Positions 51,859 through 61,364 are shown, numbered from the stretch's first letter. The stretch is DNA of 64,000 nucleotides from UBA1723 sp045642085 (GCA_045642085.1 JAZUIF010000040.1:62001-126000), one strand, 5' to 3'. Program-made: numbers and translations. The notes: generated by a model not told the origin, from the letters alone.

Positions 51859-53052
51859 ATGGATATTGAAACTTTAGTATGCGCTTTCCTAATATTAGGA
51901 ATGGTCATGTTCCTAATATTTAAGTTTTTCCAATCAATGAACCATACGTCTTCGTCTTCGAATAATGATTCACATAACAATAGAGAAAACGAGATAAAAA
52001 TGTCAGAAGATGAAAAAAGAGCATATGAAATTCTTGGAGTAAACCCTGACGATAGTGACGAGGTAATCAAAAAAGCCTACCAAAAACTGAAGAAAATTTA
52101 CTCTGTCGACAATAACAAAAAATTTAAGAACAACAAAAAGCAATACGGGCCCGACAAGAACGACAATAGCCAGAACTTCGTTGCATTGAATCAGATTCTT
52201 TGGGCGTGGAATGTAATAAAAAAAGCAAGGAAAAATAGACAATCCACAAACAATAATTCCACAGATGGCAATAGAAAGGAAGCCGACTACAAATATTGCC
52301 TGCTCTTGCTTTGTGCAGAGGTGATGAAACGCGACGGCAATCAAATGGTCTGCGAGCTTGATAAAGTCAAAGAGACTATTCGCAGATACTACAAGACTGA
52401 GGTTCAACAAATAGAAGCGCTAAAGGAATTCAAGAAGATTCTCGGCAGCGATCAAGATTTGAAGAAGGTATACCAAACAATCAACAGATGCCTCAACCCT
52501 GCAGCTAAAACGGATATCATCATGGAGCTGTTGGCCATCGCTTATTCCGACGACGATTTCAGAACCGTCGAAGAGAATATCATTAAAGAGATAGCACGCA
52601 ATCTGAACATAAACGACGAGACATACAAAAGTATCTATACTATCTTCGTGAAGAAATACGAAGGCAAATTCTACGAAGCAAACCAAAAGAAAGAAGAGTC
52701 GAATAAGAAAAAAAATAAGAAACAAAATTCTAAAAAACGACACGACTCCGACGAATCAAAAAGTTCAAACAACTCCAACGGAGCAAACAACAATTCAAGC
52801 AACTCCAACAGCTCAAACTCTCAATCAAAGAATAGAAGTAGAATTTCTGTGAGTGAAGCCTATGATATTCTTTGCGTGAGTGGAGAAATGTCCGACGCCG
52901 AGATCAAAAAAGCTTACCGTGCTCTTGCCATCCAATACCATCCCGACAATTGCGCTTCGTTGGGCGACGAAGCCATCCGTCAAGCCACAGAGACGATGCA
53001 ACAGATTAACATAGCTTGGGATACTGTGAAGATGGCAAGGGGAATAAAATAA
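51859..53052 (+). CDS. Membrane TerB-DnaJ protein, array copy 5, with degenerate second J domain
   Basis: A 397-aa protein: one transmembrane helix (residues 4-22), then a J-like domain (about 50-130: AYEILGVNPDDSDEVIKKAYQKL) in which KKIYSVDNN replaces the HPD loop, TerB (about 142-275: YCLLLLCAEVMKRDGNQMVCE, KTDIIMELLAIAYSDDDFRT), a long Lys/Ser/Asn linker with SSNNSN repeats, and a functional-looking J-domain with HPD in QYHPDNCASLG. The N-terminal J-like domain is the same type as in copy 2. It cannot stimulate DnaK in the usual way; a binding role is possible. Confidence 0.88.
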   Translation: MDIETLVCAFLILGMVMFLIFKFFQSMNHTSSSSNNDSHNNRENEIKMSEDEKRAYEILGVNPDDSDEVIKKAYQKLKKIYSVDNNKKFKNNKKQYGPDKNDNSQNFVALNQILWAWNVIKKARKNRQSTNNNSTDGNRKEADYKYCLLLLCAEVMKRDGNQMVCELDKVKETIRRYYKTEVQQIEALKEFKKILGSDQDLKKVYQTINRCLNPAAKTDIIMELLAIAYSDDDFRTVEENIIKEIARNLNINDETYKSIYTIFVKKYEGKFYEANQKKEESNKKKNKKQNSKKRHDSDESKSSNNSNGANNNSSNSNSSNSQSKNRSRISVSEAYDILCVSGEMSDAEIKKAYRALAIQYHPDNCASLGDEAIRQATETMQQINIAWDTVKMARGIK

Positions 53053-53118
53053 GATGAGGATTTAGCAAACATGCTTTAGAATTGGTATATTAGCAACACA
53101 ATATAAAAAACTATACAG

Positions 53119-54345
53119 GTGGAGATTGTTTTATTAGCTTTCATAATTGGAATCTGCGTAATCATTTTCTTAATGCTTTCCTCTTCCATGGATTCTGACA
53201 CAGAAGAATATAACAATAATGAGGAAAAAGAAAAAAGGGAATACCCGGCTTTCGTCAACGAATGTATTCTTGTGTTGATGGCCAAAGTGATGAATGCCGA
53301 TGGCAAACAAATGGTTTGTGAATTGGAGGAGGTAAAAAAATTAATCGAAAAATACTTCGGCACAGGCGACGGTGCGAAATATGGTCTAAACAAATTCAAG
53401 GAATGCCTTAACGACGACAATGCAACCGGTTTGGGAAAGATATACGACGCCATCAATGAAGAGCTTAACTATCAGGAAAAATCAGACCTCATCAAAGATT
53501 TGTTGTGGATAGCGTATGCCGACGGTGAATATCAGAGCACAGGGAAAAAATACGGAGAGGAGTTTGAAATCCACCAGATATTTAAGCATTTGGATTTACT
53601 GCCAAGCGACTACGCAATTATCTACAATCGTTTCTTGGTAGAATATAAATATGGAAAAAAATCTAAAGGCGACGCGAGAGATGAATCGGATAATTTCAGA
53701 TATTCCATCCTTGAGTTGCTAGCTGTTGTGATGAAAGCCAACAAGCAACTGAAAGATTGTGAATTCGACAGAGTAAAGACAACCATCCGTCGCTACTATG
53801 ATTCCGAGGCGAAACAGAAGAGTGCCCTAACACAGTTCCATTCCATTCTCTACAGTGAGTACAGCCGACAAATAGGTGTCATCTGCAATAACATCAACAT
53901 CAAATTCGACTATGCAGCCAAATCCGAACTCATCATGGAATTGTTGGCAGTAGCATACGCCGATGACCAATACGACACCGTCGAATCTTATACCATATCG
54001 GCTATCGCAACCGGTTTGGGAATCAGCAAACAACAGCTAAAAAGCATCCACAATATCTTCCAGGAAAAGTACAAAGAGGGGAAGTATAACGATGACGATA
54101 ACGAAAGCAATTCACGTCGTTCCGATAATTTGTCATCAAAAGAGAAGTTTGCCTACGAAATACTAGGGGTAAAAACCAACGCCTCTGATGAAGAGGTGAA
54201 GAAAGCCTACCGAACATTGGTTTCCAAATACCATCCCGACAAAGTCTACACTCTTGGCGACGAGGCTATTAGTCAGGCCACAGAGACAATGAAACAGATT
54301 AATATGGCTTGGGATACGGTAAAGATAGCAAGGGGAATAAAATAA
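53119..54345 (+). CDS. Membrane TerB-TerB-DnaJ protein, array copy 6
   Basis: A 408-aa protein starting at GTG 53119 (no in-frame ATG upstream). One transmembrane helix (residues 2-20), a first TerB domain (about 40-180: ECILVLMAKVMNADGKQMVCE, KSDLIKDLLWIAYADGEYQS), a second TerB domain (about 193-325: YSILELLAVVMKANKQLKDCE, KSELIMELLAVAYADDQYDT), and a J-domain with HPD in KYHPDKVYTLGDEA. The duplicated TerB makes it unique in the array. The first TerB is more divergent. It closes the array. Confidence 0.85.
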   Translation: MEIVLLAFIIGICVIIFLMLSSSMDSDTEEYNNNEEKEKREYPAFVNECILVLMAKVMNADGKQMVCELEEVKKLIEKYFGTGDGAKYGLNKFKECLNDDNATGLGKIYDAINEELNYQEKSDLIKDLLWIAYADGEYQSTGKKYGEEFEIHQIFKHLDLLPSDYAIIYNRFLVEYKYGKKSKGDARDESDNFRYSILELLAVVMKANKQLKDCEFDRVKTTIRRYYDSEAKQKSALTQFHSILYSEYSRQIGVICNNINIKFDYAAKSELIMELLAVAYADDQYDTVESYTISAIATGLGISKQQLKSIHNIFQEKYKEGKYNDDDNESNSRRSDNLSSKEKFAYEILGVKTNASDEEVKKAYRTLVSKYHPDKVYTLGDEAISQATETMKQINMAWDTVKIARGIK

Positions 54346-54357
54346 TTCGTAATTCAT

Positions 54358-54412
54358 ATGCATAATTCGTAATTGTCGGTACAGCCCGACATATTGGGGA
54401 ATCCAGTCTCAT
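54358..54412. repeat. GTCGGTACA repeat, copy 1
   Basis: CATAATTCGTAATTGTCGG, then a TACAGC loop, CCGAC and ATTGGGGAATCC. The same unit recurs twice at 55831-56070. GTCGG/CCGAC form a small hairpin. Confidence 0.75.
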
Positions 54413-54492
54413 AATTCAACCAACATTAAAAGCTTAAAGACTATTCTTAAAATTATCTAATTGTATCATATATCTCTGTCGTAAAAATTTAG

Positions 54493-54500
54493 TAATTTTG
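54493..54500 (+). promoter_or_regulatory. -7 box TAATTTTG for the MFS gene
   Basis: Matches TAnnTTTG 112 bp before the ATG at 54613. The leader includes the palindrome at 54549-54573. Confidence 0.5.
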
Positions 54501-54548
54501 CGCTCGATTTTATCGGAGAGGTGTATAACCCCCGACAATAACCAATAA

Positions 54549-54573
54549 AGACGGGGACATGCCCCGTCTCTAC
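54549..54573. repeat. AGACGGGG palindrome in the MFS leader
   Basis: AGACGGGG-ACATG-CCCCGTCT followed by CTAC. Near-identical to 46067-46094 and 14657-14675. Confidence 0.85.
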
Positions 54574-54612
54574 ACAATACAACAAACACTAGAATATAAA
54601 CTAAATTCTAAA

Positions 54613-55824
54613 ATGGATAAAATTTATTCAGCAGCGGATTTGCGTCTGGCGAAGAACCATGCCCGCTATGCACTGATGACTATGTATTTCTTCGCAGGTT
54701 TCACATTCGCTACCCTATTCTCACGAATGCCTGCCTTGAAAATCATCTACGATTTTAATTTCACCGGCCTTGGATTGATGGAGCTTTCCATGTCGATTGG
54801 AGGACTACTCATTATGCCTGTCTGCTCTAATCTTGCCAACCGTTATGGGAGCAAGAATCTGACGTTGATGGGATTCATCGTGGCGACGCTATTCGCATTG
54901 ATTCCAATCATGCCATCGAAGTATCTGTTATACCCCGTTTGCGTGGGCTACGGTATGTTCGTGTCGCTATTTGATATAGCGATCAACGGAAATTCAATCC
55001 TTGTTGAGAAAGCTTACAAACGAAGCATCCTAAGCAAATTTCATGCTATCTACTACGTTGGGACTCTTACCGGAGCTCTAGTCGCCATAGCATTTCTTAC
55101 TTTCGACATTCCGACGTGGGCTCATTTTGCCACTGCGTCTGGATGCGTCTACGCCGAATTGATTCTATTGCGTCGTTTCCTAATCAGAGAGAGGCCAAAG
55201 AAAAATGCGGAGGATAAGAAATTCCGTCTGCTTTTCCCAAAGGGCATTTTGCTTTTGATTGCCTTCTTCGCACTTTTCAGCCGTGTGATTGAAGGAGTTG
55301 TGTCGACATGGAGCACAACCTATATGAACGAGGTGATCACACTTCCACAGAATCTTGCTCCGTTAGGATTGGCAGCCTATGCAGCATTCATGTCGATAGG
55401 ACGATTCTTGGGCGACATTGTAAGAAACAGATTTTCAGAGACATTCATATTGGTGGTATGCAGTTGCATCGCATGTTTTGGATTAGCGATGTTTGCAAGC
55501 GCTGCCTCTTTTGGCGACTCAGCCTTCGCCATCTCCGTGATTGCCCTATTCATCACAGGAATAGGAATGAGTTGTGTTGTGCCAATCGTATATAGTCAGG
55601 CAGGAAGTCAACCAGATGTCACTCCCGGTGCTGGAATCGCTATGGTCAACACCATCAGCGGAACAGGTTTTCTATTCGGTCCATTCTTGATTGCCAATAT
55701 CGCCGACGCTTTCGGCTTGAGAGTCTCATTCGTCTACGTCTGGACATTAAGTATAGCAATGGGTATTCTTGCCACAATCTTGTGGAAAAGAAATGGAATG
55801 CCGAAAGGGAAATTCAATTCATAA
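54613..55824 (+). CDS. MFS transporter
   Basis: A 403-aa protein from ATG 54613 (MDKIYSAADLRLAKNHARYA); the 18 residues upstream come from the palindrome region and were not included. About 12 hydrophobic segments; the first loop after TM2 carries NRYGSKNLTLMG in the place of the MFS GxLaDrxGrr motif, and TM4-5 hold FDIAINGNSILVEKAYKRSILSKFHAIYYVG, as in YbjJ-like drug or sugar MFS proteins. The substrate cannot be told from the sequence. Single-gene unit. Confidence 0.88.
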   Translation: MDKIYSAADLRLAKNHARYALMTMYFFAGFTFATLFSRMPALKIIYDFNFTGLGLMELSMSIGGLLIMPVCSNLANRYGSKNLTLMGFIVATLFALIPIMPSKYLLYPVCVGYGMFVSLFDIAINGNSILVEKAYKRSILSKFHAIYYVGTLTGALVAIAFLTFDIPTWAHFATASGCVYAELILLRRFLIRERPKKNAEDKKFRLLFPKGILLLIAFFALFSRVIEGVVSTWSTTYMNEVITLPQNLAPLGLAAYAAFMSIGRFLGDIVRNRFSETFILVVCSCIACFGLAMFASAASFGDSAFAISVIALFITGIGMSCVVPIVYSQAGSQPDVTPGAGIAMVNTISGTGFLFGPFLIANIADAFGLRVSFVYVWTLSIAMGILATILWKRNGMPKGKFNS

Positions 55825-55830
55825 TGCATA

Positions 55831-56070
55831 ATTCATAATTCGTAATTCGTAATTGTCGGTACATGCCGACAAATTGGGAATTCCATACGTCCCAACCGTG
55901 GAAACGGTTGGTTATTATAACTGCCTAGGGTTGATTAGAGCTAAGCGACAGCGTGCGATAATCTACCCTAGGATTTTGTAATGCATAATTCATAATTCGT
56001 AATTGTCGGTACAAGCCGACAAATTGGGAATCCCATACGTCCTAACCGTGGAAACGGTTGGTTATTATTA
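55831..56070. repeat. Tandem 90-bp repeat flanking a long hairpin
   Basis: Unit: ATGCATAATTCATAATTCG, AATTGTCGGTACA, GCCGACAAATTGGGAAT, CCATACGTCC, AACCGTGGAAACGGTTGG and TTATTAT. It occurs at about 55831-55920 and 55979-56070. Between them CCTAGGGTTGATTA and TAATCTACCCTAGG form a long-arm hairpin (55924-55974). No gene is seen in 55825-56142. Confidence 0.85.
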
Positions 56071-56112
56071 AAGAATCCATGTTTGATTTATAAAATAATT
56101 AACATCTTTTCT

Positions 56113-56120
56113 TATTTTTG
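56113..56120 (+). promoter_or_regulatory. -7 box TATTTTTG for the hybrid regulator
   Basis: Matches TAnnTTTG 23 bp before the ATG at 56143; AAAGGAG at 56126-56132 may act as ribosome binding site. Confidence 0.6.
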
Positions 56121-56142
56121 TAGTTAAAGGAGATAAGCAAAG

Positions 56143-59100
56143 ATGGCGAAAATTTTCAATATAATATCAATCTGTATAATGATGCTTTTATCTCTCGTTG
56201 AGATGAAGGCTGAACGTTTATTGTTCTCCCACTATACTGTGGAAGACGGATTGACCAGCAACTCTGTCAACTCTGTCTGCCAGGATACAAACGGATTTGT
56301 GTGGATGGCAACACGTTTTGGTATCAGCCGTTTCGACGGTGTGAATTTCAAAAAGTACAATTCATTCACCGACTCCGTGATTTTAAGAAACGATATCTAC
56401 CATGCGTTCCTTCTGCCTAATGGCAAACCATCTTTCTCTAGTTCCAACTCCGTATTATTCTCATATAATGAAGAGACTGGTAATTTTATAGACATCTCTA
56501 CATTCCTTCCTAAAGACAAATACAAACATGATTTAAGAGGACTATCGCATCAAAACAACGGTGAAAGTCTGCTTGCAACGGCATGTGGGCTTTTCCGTTT
56601 CGACAAAAACTCCGACCAATTCACCCAAGTAGCTCCAAACTACGCCAACCATGTGCTTGATGTTTGCACCGATGCGTTTGGACGTTATTGGGTAGGTCAT
56701 TTCAATGGTTTGCTCATTCTCGACAAGGATGGCAACATCTTACCATTCAAGCTTTTAGACGACCATCTAGTGTCGGATCTCCACTATCTCGACGAGAAAC
56801 ACATTCTAATATGTTCGTCTGTAGGATCAATGTGGATAGCCGAAATTCGTGATGAGAATAGCAATCCTATCTTGAGAAAAATCAATGCTCCGTTTGATTA
56901 TGTCAACTCCGTTGTCTCAGACATGCAAGGCAATCTTTGGATGGGTACGTTGAACGATGGACTTTGGAAATGCACGTTTAATGGAGAGAATCTCACTTAC
57001 GATAAAATCATTCCGTTGAACGAGCCCGAGGATGCTCTGTCGAAAATCTCGTCGCTTTTTGTCGACAAAGAAGGAAACGTATGGGTGCCGACACAAAGTT
57101 CAGGAGTGTGGTGTACCACCTCAATAAACGATTACACATACATCAAATCAAAGGATGTTGGTATTCCGCAAGCTGTGGGTGCATCATTCAGCACTACAGA
57201 GGACGGAGATGTGTTGATGGGTACAGATGGTAATGGCCTGTTGATATTCGACTCTGACCTTCAGGTGAAAGGTACGATTACAGGATTATCGTCGAACAGT
57301 GTGCTTACAATTGAAAAGGACAATAACGACTATCTGTTTGGATTCTGGGGAGGCGAGACCAACCGTTATAATATGAAGACGGGGAATCTCTCGAAAATCC
57401 AATATAAAGGAATCGACAATCCACGCTACACGACAAAGAATATCTGTCGCATGTCGGACGGAACCATCTATGTTTCAGCTGCTGGAGATGGAGTCTACTA
57501 TGGAAAGAATGGGCTATGGGACAAATTGGTTTTGACGGACTCTAGCATGGCCAACTATCCGGATGTCTGGGTGGAAGGAACTTGTCAGAAACCAGACGGG
57601 ACAATCATCATCTATTCAGCCAGAACCATCTGGAGCAATCAATCCGGCAGGTTCAAGCCACTGCTTCCAGATGTCGACATATCATTATCAAGCAATCCTT
57701 TGCATGTCAACCATTGTGTAACAAACAAAGACAATATTCTATTTGCAGCTACAAACAAAGGCATTTACTATTTCGATAAGAGCGACTATTGTCTGGGAAG
57801 TTTGAACTATATTCCTATGGGCGAATACGCTTCGTTACTGATAGATTCAGATGATGTACTATGGGCTAGCGGATCAAATGGTATTTTATCAATCGACACC
57901 AAAACGATGTCTTACGAACGTATTATGCCAGCCAGTGCCATTCCATCTTACGATTATTTCACAGGTAGAGCATGTCTGCAGACTAAGTCGGGAAATATCT
58001 TCTTTGGTTGCAAGGATGGATTCATCCGTGTCCAGCCTAACATTAGAAACGACAGAAAAATCGGATATATGGCATTCTCTCAGCTTAATGTAAAGGGTAA
58101 AGAGGTGTCTGTAGGAAGTGATATTCTTCCTTGTCCATTGAAAAACATAGACAAATTGAATCTATCATACAATCAAAACCATTTCTCTATCGGTTTCGAT
58201 TGGGTTGACTTTTCATTAGTAAACAAATTCGTGCCAAAATACCGTATTCCGGAAATCAGTCAGGATTGGATTGATTTAGGAGACAAACGAAGTATCGATG
58301 TCGCCTATCTTCCATCAGGTGATTTTCGCATTGAACTGGCAGCTTTTTCTGGAGGAAAACCAATCCAGCAGATAACACTTCCTATCACAGTATCTTCTCC
58401 ATGGTGGAACTCTGGATGGTTCTATGGATTGATAATTCTCATGTTGGTCATCTTACTATATGGATTCTATCGAATTAGAATGAGAAGATTGGAGGAGCAT
58501 CGACGTGAATTGCAACAGATGGTAGACGAAAGAACTCGTGATTTGAACGACGCCAACGCACTATTGTCTGAACAAAAATCTGCTATCGAGAGTCAAAACG
58601 AGACATTGCTAGCCACACTTAAACAGAAAGACCAGCTAGTATCCGTTGTGGCTCACGACCTGAAGAATCCGATGTTTGCCATCGTCTCCACCCTAAAACG
58701 AATGCTATCTCATATCTATACTCCAGCCGAACAGCAGCGTATGATATCCAAATTGGCCGACGAATCCGAAGGTTTGCAAAACCAAATGCTCAACCTTCTG
58801 CAGTGGGCTAACGGCGAAACTACCCAATCAATCTATCACCCGTCGGCAATCGACACCAACACATTAGTGGCAGAAGCCATATCTCTATTGACTGGTCTAG
58901 CAGACGAGAAAGAGATCAAACTTAGTCAGGTCGGCACAGCTCAGTTTGCCACATGGTCGGATTCACGAATGTTCTCAGCCATCGTCCGCAACCTGATCAC
59001 AAACGCCATCAAGTTCACTCCTAAAGGGGAGATAATCACCATAGAATTGTCGGAGACTGAGGAAAACACCATTATCAAGGTAATCGACAAAGGAGTCGGC

Positions 59101-60108
59101 ATGACCAAGGATAAAGTCAACGAAATCCTCTCTGGCACAAACGTGACGTCGACATCTGGCACAGAGAAAGAAGCTGGCTATGGATTCGGATTCAGAATCG
59201 TGCGTGATTATGTGCTCAAGAACAAAGGAGAACTACAGATAGAGAGTGAACCAGGTAAAGGCACAACAGTAAACGTGTCGCTGCCAAAATGTGCTGATGA
59301 GAAACTGGAGACAATATCGGTAGAGAAACCAGATGTGGAGTTGAGAATCAACAAAGAGCTGCTATCAGGCAAATCAATTTTGGTTGTCGACGACGACGAA
59401 TTGATTATGGAGCATATCACAGATTTGTTGTCGCCATACGTGGAAGTGCATCAGGCGCACGACGGAAAAGAAGGAATTTCTCAGGCTCAAAAGCATGTGC
59501 CGGATCTGATTCTCAGCGATGTAGAGATGCCAAATATGAATGGTTTGGAGATGTATGAGAAGTTGACAGGAGAATTGATCACGTCGAATATTCCTCTGCT
59601 ATTCCTGTCTGCCAAGACAGACGACAATGTACGATTGAAAGGACTCTCTATCGGAGCCATCGACTATATCGCAAAGCCATTTGCCGACGATGAGCTTTTG
59701 GTGAAGATATGCAATTTCTTGATGTGGCATCAGAAGACACAAGTGACCGCTTTGACCAAATCATTGGAAGGAGAAGAAACGGAGTCATCCGACAAGATCA
59801 ATCCATTGTTGGATAAAATTCTTCTTCTCGTTAAAGAAAACTATACTAATCCACTATACTCATTGTCAGAATTCACTCAGGATCTAGGAATGAGCAAGTC
59901 GACATTATGCCGACGCTTAAAAGCCATCACCGACAAAACTGCTATGGAGATTCTTACCGAGTACCGTCTGAATATGGCAAAGAAATTGTTGGCAGAAGGC
60001 AATATGACAGTGAGCGACGTAGCTTATGCTGTCGGCTTCAACGATCCATTATATTTCAGCCGTAGATTCAAGCAGGCGTTTGGAAATTCACCGAAAGAGG
60101 CGAGATAG
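56143..60108 (+). CDS. Hybrid two-component system protein (one-protein sensor/regulator)
   Basis: A 1321-aa protein: signal peptide (1-23), a periplasmic sensor of two-component-regulator propeller repeats (about 30-660, e.g. VCQDTNGFVWMATRFGISRFDG, MQGNLWMGTLNDGLW), Y_Y_Y domain (674-745), transmembrane helix (about 759-779), HisKA with His838 in VAHDLKNPMFA, HATPase (NLITNAIKFTP; GYGFGF), receiver domain with phospho-acceptor Asp1126 in LILSDVEMPNMNG, and C-terminal AraC HTH (about 1235-1321: YSLSEFTQDLGMSKSTLCRRLK). It is the standard Bacteroidota HTCS that binds an oligosaccharide and switches on a glycan-use locus. No SusC/D pair lies nearby, so the target is unknown. Confidence 0.96.
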   Translation: MAKIFNIISICIMMLLSLVEMKAERLLFSHYTVEDGLTSNSVNSVCQDTNGFVWMATRFGISRFDGVNFKKYNSFTDSVILRNDIYHAFLLPNGKPSFSSSNSVLFSYNEETGNFIDISTFLPKDKYKHDLRGLSHQNNGESLLATACGLFRFDKNSDQFTQVAPNYANHVLDVCTDAFGRYWVGHFNGLLILDKDGNILPFKLLDDHLVSDLHYLDEKHILICSSVGSMWIAEIRDENSNPILRKINAPFDYVNSVVSDMQGNLWMGTLNDGLWKCTFNGENLTYDKIIPLNEPEDALSKISSLFVDKEGNVWVPTQSSGVWCTTSINDYTYIKSKDVGIPQAVGASFSTTEDGDVLMGTDGNGLLIFDSDLQVKGTITGLSSNSVLTIEKDNNDYLFGFWGGETNRYNMKTGNLSKIQYKGIDNPRYTTKNICRMSDGTIYVSAAGDGVYYGKNGLWDKLVLTDSSMANYPDVWVEGTCQKPDGTIIIYSARTIWSNQSGRFKPLLPDVDISLSSNPLHVNHCVTNKDNILFAATNKGIYYFDKSDYCLGSLNYIPMGEYASLLIDSDDVLWASGSNGILSIDTKTMSYERIMPASAIPSYDYFTGRACLQTKSGNIFFGCKDGFIRVQPNIRNDRKIGYMAFSQLNVKGKEVSVGSDILPCPLKNIDKLNLSYNQNHFSIGFDWVDFSLVNKFVPKYRIPEISQDWIDLGDKRSIDVAYLPSGDFRIELAAFSGGKPIQQITLPITVSSPWWNSGWFYGLIILMLVILLYGFYRIRMRRLEEHRRELQQMVDERTRDLNDANALLSEQKSAIESQNETLLATLKQKDQLVSVVAHDLKNPMFAIVSTLKRMLSHIYTPAEQQRMISKLADESEGLQNQMLNLLQWANGETTQSIYHPSAIDTNTLVAEAISLLTGLADEKEIKLSQVGTAQFATWSDSRMFSAIVRNLITNAIKFTPKGEIITIELSETEENTIIKVIDKGVGMTKDKVNEILSGTNVTSTSGTEKEAGYGFGFRIVRDYVLKNKGELQIESEPGKGTTVNVSLPKCADEKLETISVEKPDVELRINKELLSGKSILVVDDDELIMEHITDLLSPYVEVHQAHDGKEGISQAQKHVPDLILSDVEMPNMNGLEMYEKLTGELITSNIPLLFLSAKTDDNVRLKGLSIGAIDYIAKPFADDELLVKICNFLMWHQKTQVTALTKSLEGEETESSDKINPLLDKILLLVKENYTNPLYSLSEFTQDLGMSKSTLCRRLKAITDKTAMEILTEYRLNMAKKLLAEGNMTVSDVAYAVGFNDPLYFSRRFKQAFGNSPKEAR

Positions 60109-60120
60109 GAGGAGGAATAT

Positions 60121-61218
60121 TTATCCCTCCAAACTTCTCTCCAACTTAATTTTTCTTATAACCTCGGCTTTGATATGCTCATCCAAATAATGCTCAAGAA
60201 GAGCGTTAGCAAGTTCAAGTCCACGGAATTCAGGATTATTCAATGTAGTGTGAAGCAGAATCGGTTTTTCCGCATGGAAATATGAGCATCTGATTTGATA
60301 TGCCAATTCCGTCATCAAATAGCCATACAGCGTACTTTTTGAGTTATATATTTTGCCCTCGATCTCAATCTGCATAGAATTCGGATATTGAGGATTAATG
60401 TACTCGTCAAGTCCCAACAAATTGGCAAGATTCATATTCCTATTTCCAGTAGCATCCAACGTCTTGCGTACATCATCTTTAGTCCAATCAGCACGTGCCG
60501 CCTTATCTCTGACAGTATAGAAGAAATGTTTGATTTTTCTTTCTGCCACGGAGTAATCTTCATCCTTAGCATAAAGTTTGCTGAATAGCGACGACACCAT
60601 AAAATTCTGAGCCGATCTATTCTTAAGCCAGTTTCTAAGCATCTCATTCTCCTTTTTCATCTGGTTTTTCTCCATTGTGCCGTAATTGACAGATTCCTTG
60701 GCGATACTTGTGTAGATACCATTAAAGGCTCTCCAATAGTAAGTGAACATATCCTCCTCACACTTCTTTGATTTAGCGTAGATATAGGAGAATACAGCTG
60801 CGATTCCAGACTCATACTTGCTCTTGACACGCTTCATAAGATACTCAGCCACAAACTCTTTGTCTCGCAGTGGTGTAAGGTCGACATACACATCACTTGG
60901 AATCAAATTATACACGCGAGCTTTACCTATTGTCTTGGTCTCCTCTGAATGGCCCTCCTTAATAATCACCTTCTCAAAATCACAGTTGTGACCATAGAAA
61001 ATAAGTTGCGCAAGCAGACTTTTTCTTACCGCGTCTTCAACCTCATTGGAATACCATACCTTATAAAGTTCTTTCTCTGCATTAGTCTCATAAATAATAA
61101 TAAAGCTATTAGCAGCGACGGTAATCTGCATCTCCATCCTGTTGTAAGTATAACGGAACTGTTGACAATCATCAGTATCGATGTCGTTTATAATAACATA
61201 GTAAGTGTATTTTGCCAT
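60121..61218 (-). CDS. Unknown protein with HEPN-like Rx4H motif
   Basis: A 365-aa protein from ATG 61216-61218 (MAKYTYYVIINDIDTDDCQQ); 47 extra upstream residues look non-coding. No full domain is recognised. Near the C-terminus, LMTELAYQIRCSYFHAEKPI contains R-CSYF-H, the Rx4H pattern of HEPN ribonuclease/Apea-like domains, followed by a helix ending LELANALLEHYLDEHI. Such domains occur in toxin and abortive-infection systems. The remaining chain is mostly alpha helical. The assignment rests on one short motif. Confidence 0.5.
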   Translation of the reverse strand: MAKYTYYVIINDIDTDDCQQFRYTYNRMEMQITVAANSFIIIYETNAEKELYKVWYSNEVEDAVRKSLLAQLIFYGHNCDFEKVIIKEGHSEETKTIGKARVYNLIPSDVYVDLTPLRDKEFVAEYLMKRVKSKYESGIAAVFSYIYAKSKKCEEDMFTYYWRAFNGIYTSIAKESVNYGTMEKNQMKKENEMLRNWLKNRSAQNFMVSSLFSKLYAKDEDYSVAERKIKHFFYTVRDKAARADWTKDDVRKTLDATGNRNMNLANLLGLDEYINPQYPNSMQIEIEGKIYNSKSTLYGYLMTELAYQIRCSYFHAEKPILLHTTLNNPEFRGLELANALLEHYLDEHIKAEVIRKIKLERSLEG

Positions 61219-61364
61219 ATATGAAACTATTATGTAGTTTAGAACTATTTTGCTAAAATAATAAAAAAGCCTATCTATCAATGGCAAACACAATTGTTTT
61301 TTTCTTTGAAACAATCCTCCATATTTTTGGAACCATTTTACGTAGTCATCTTTTTGCAATAATC

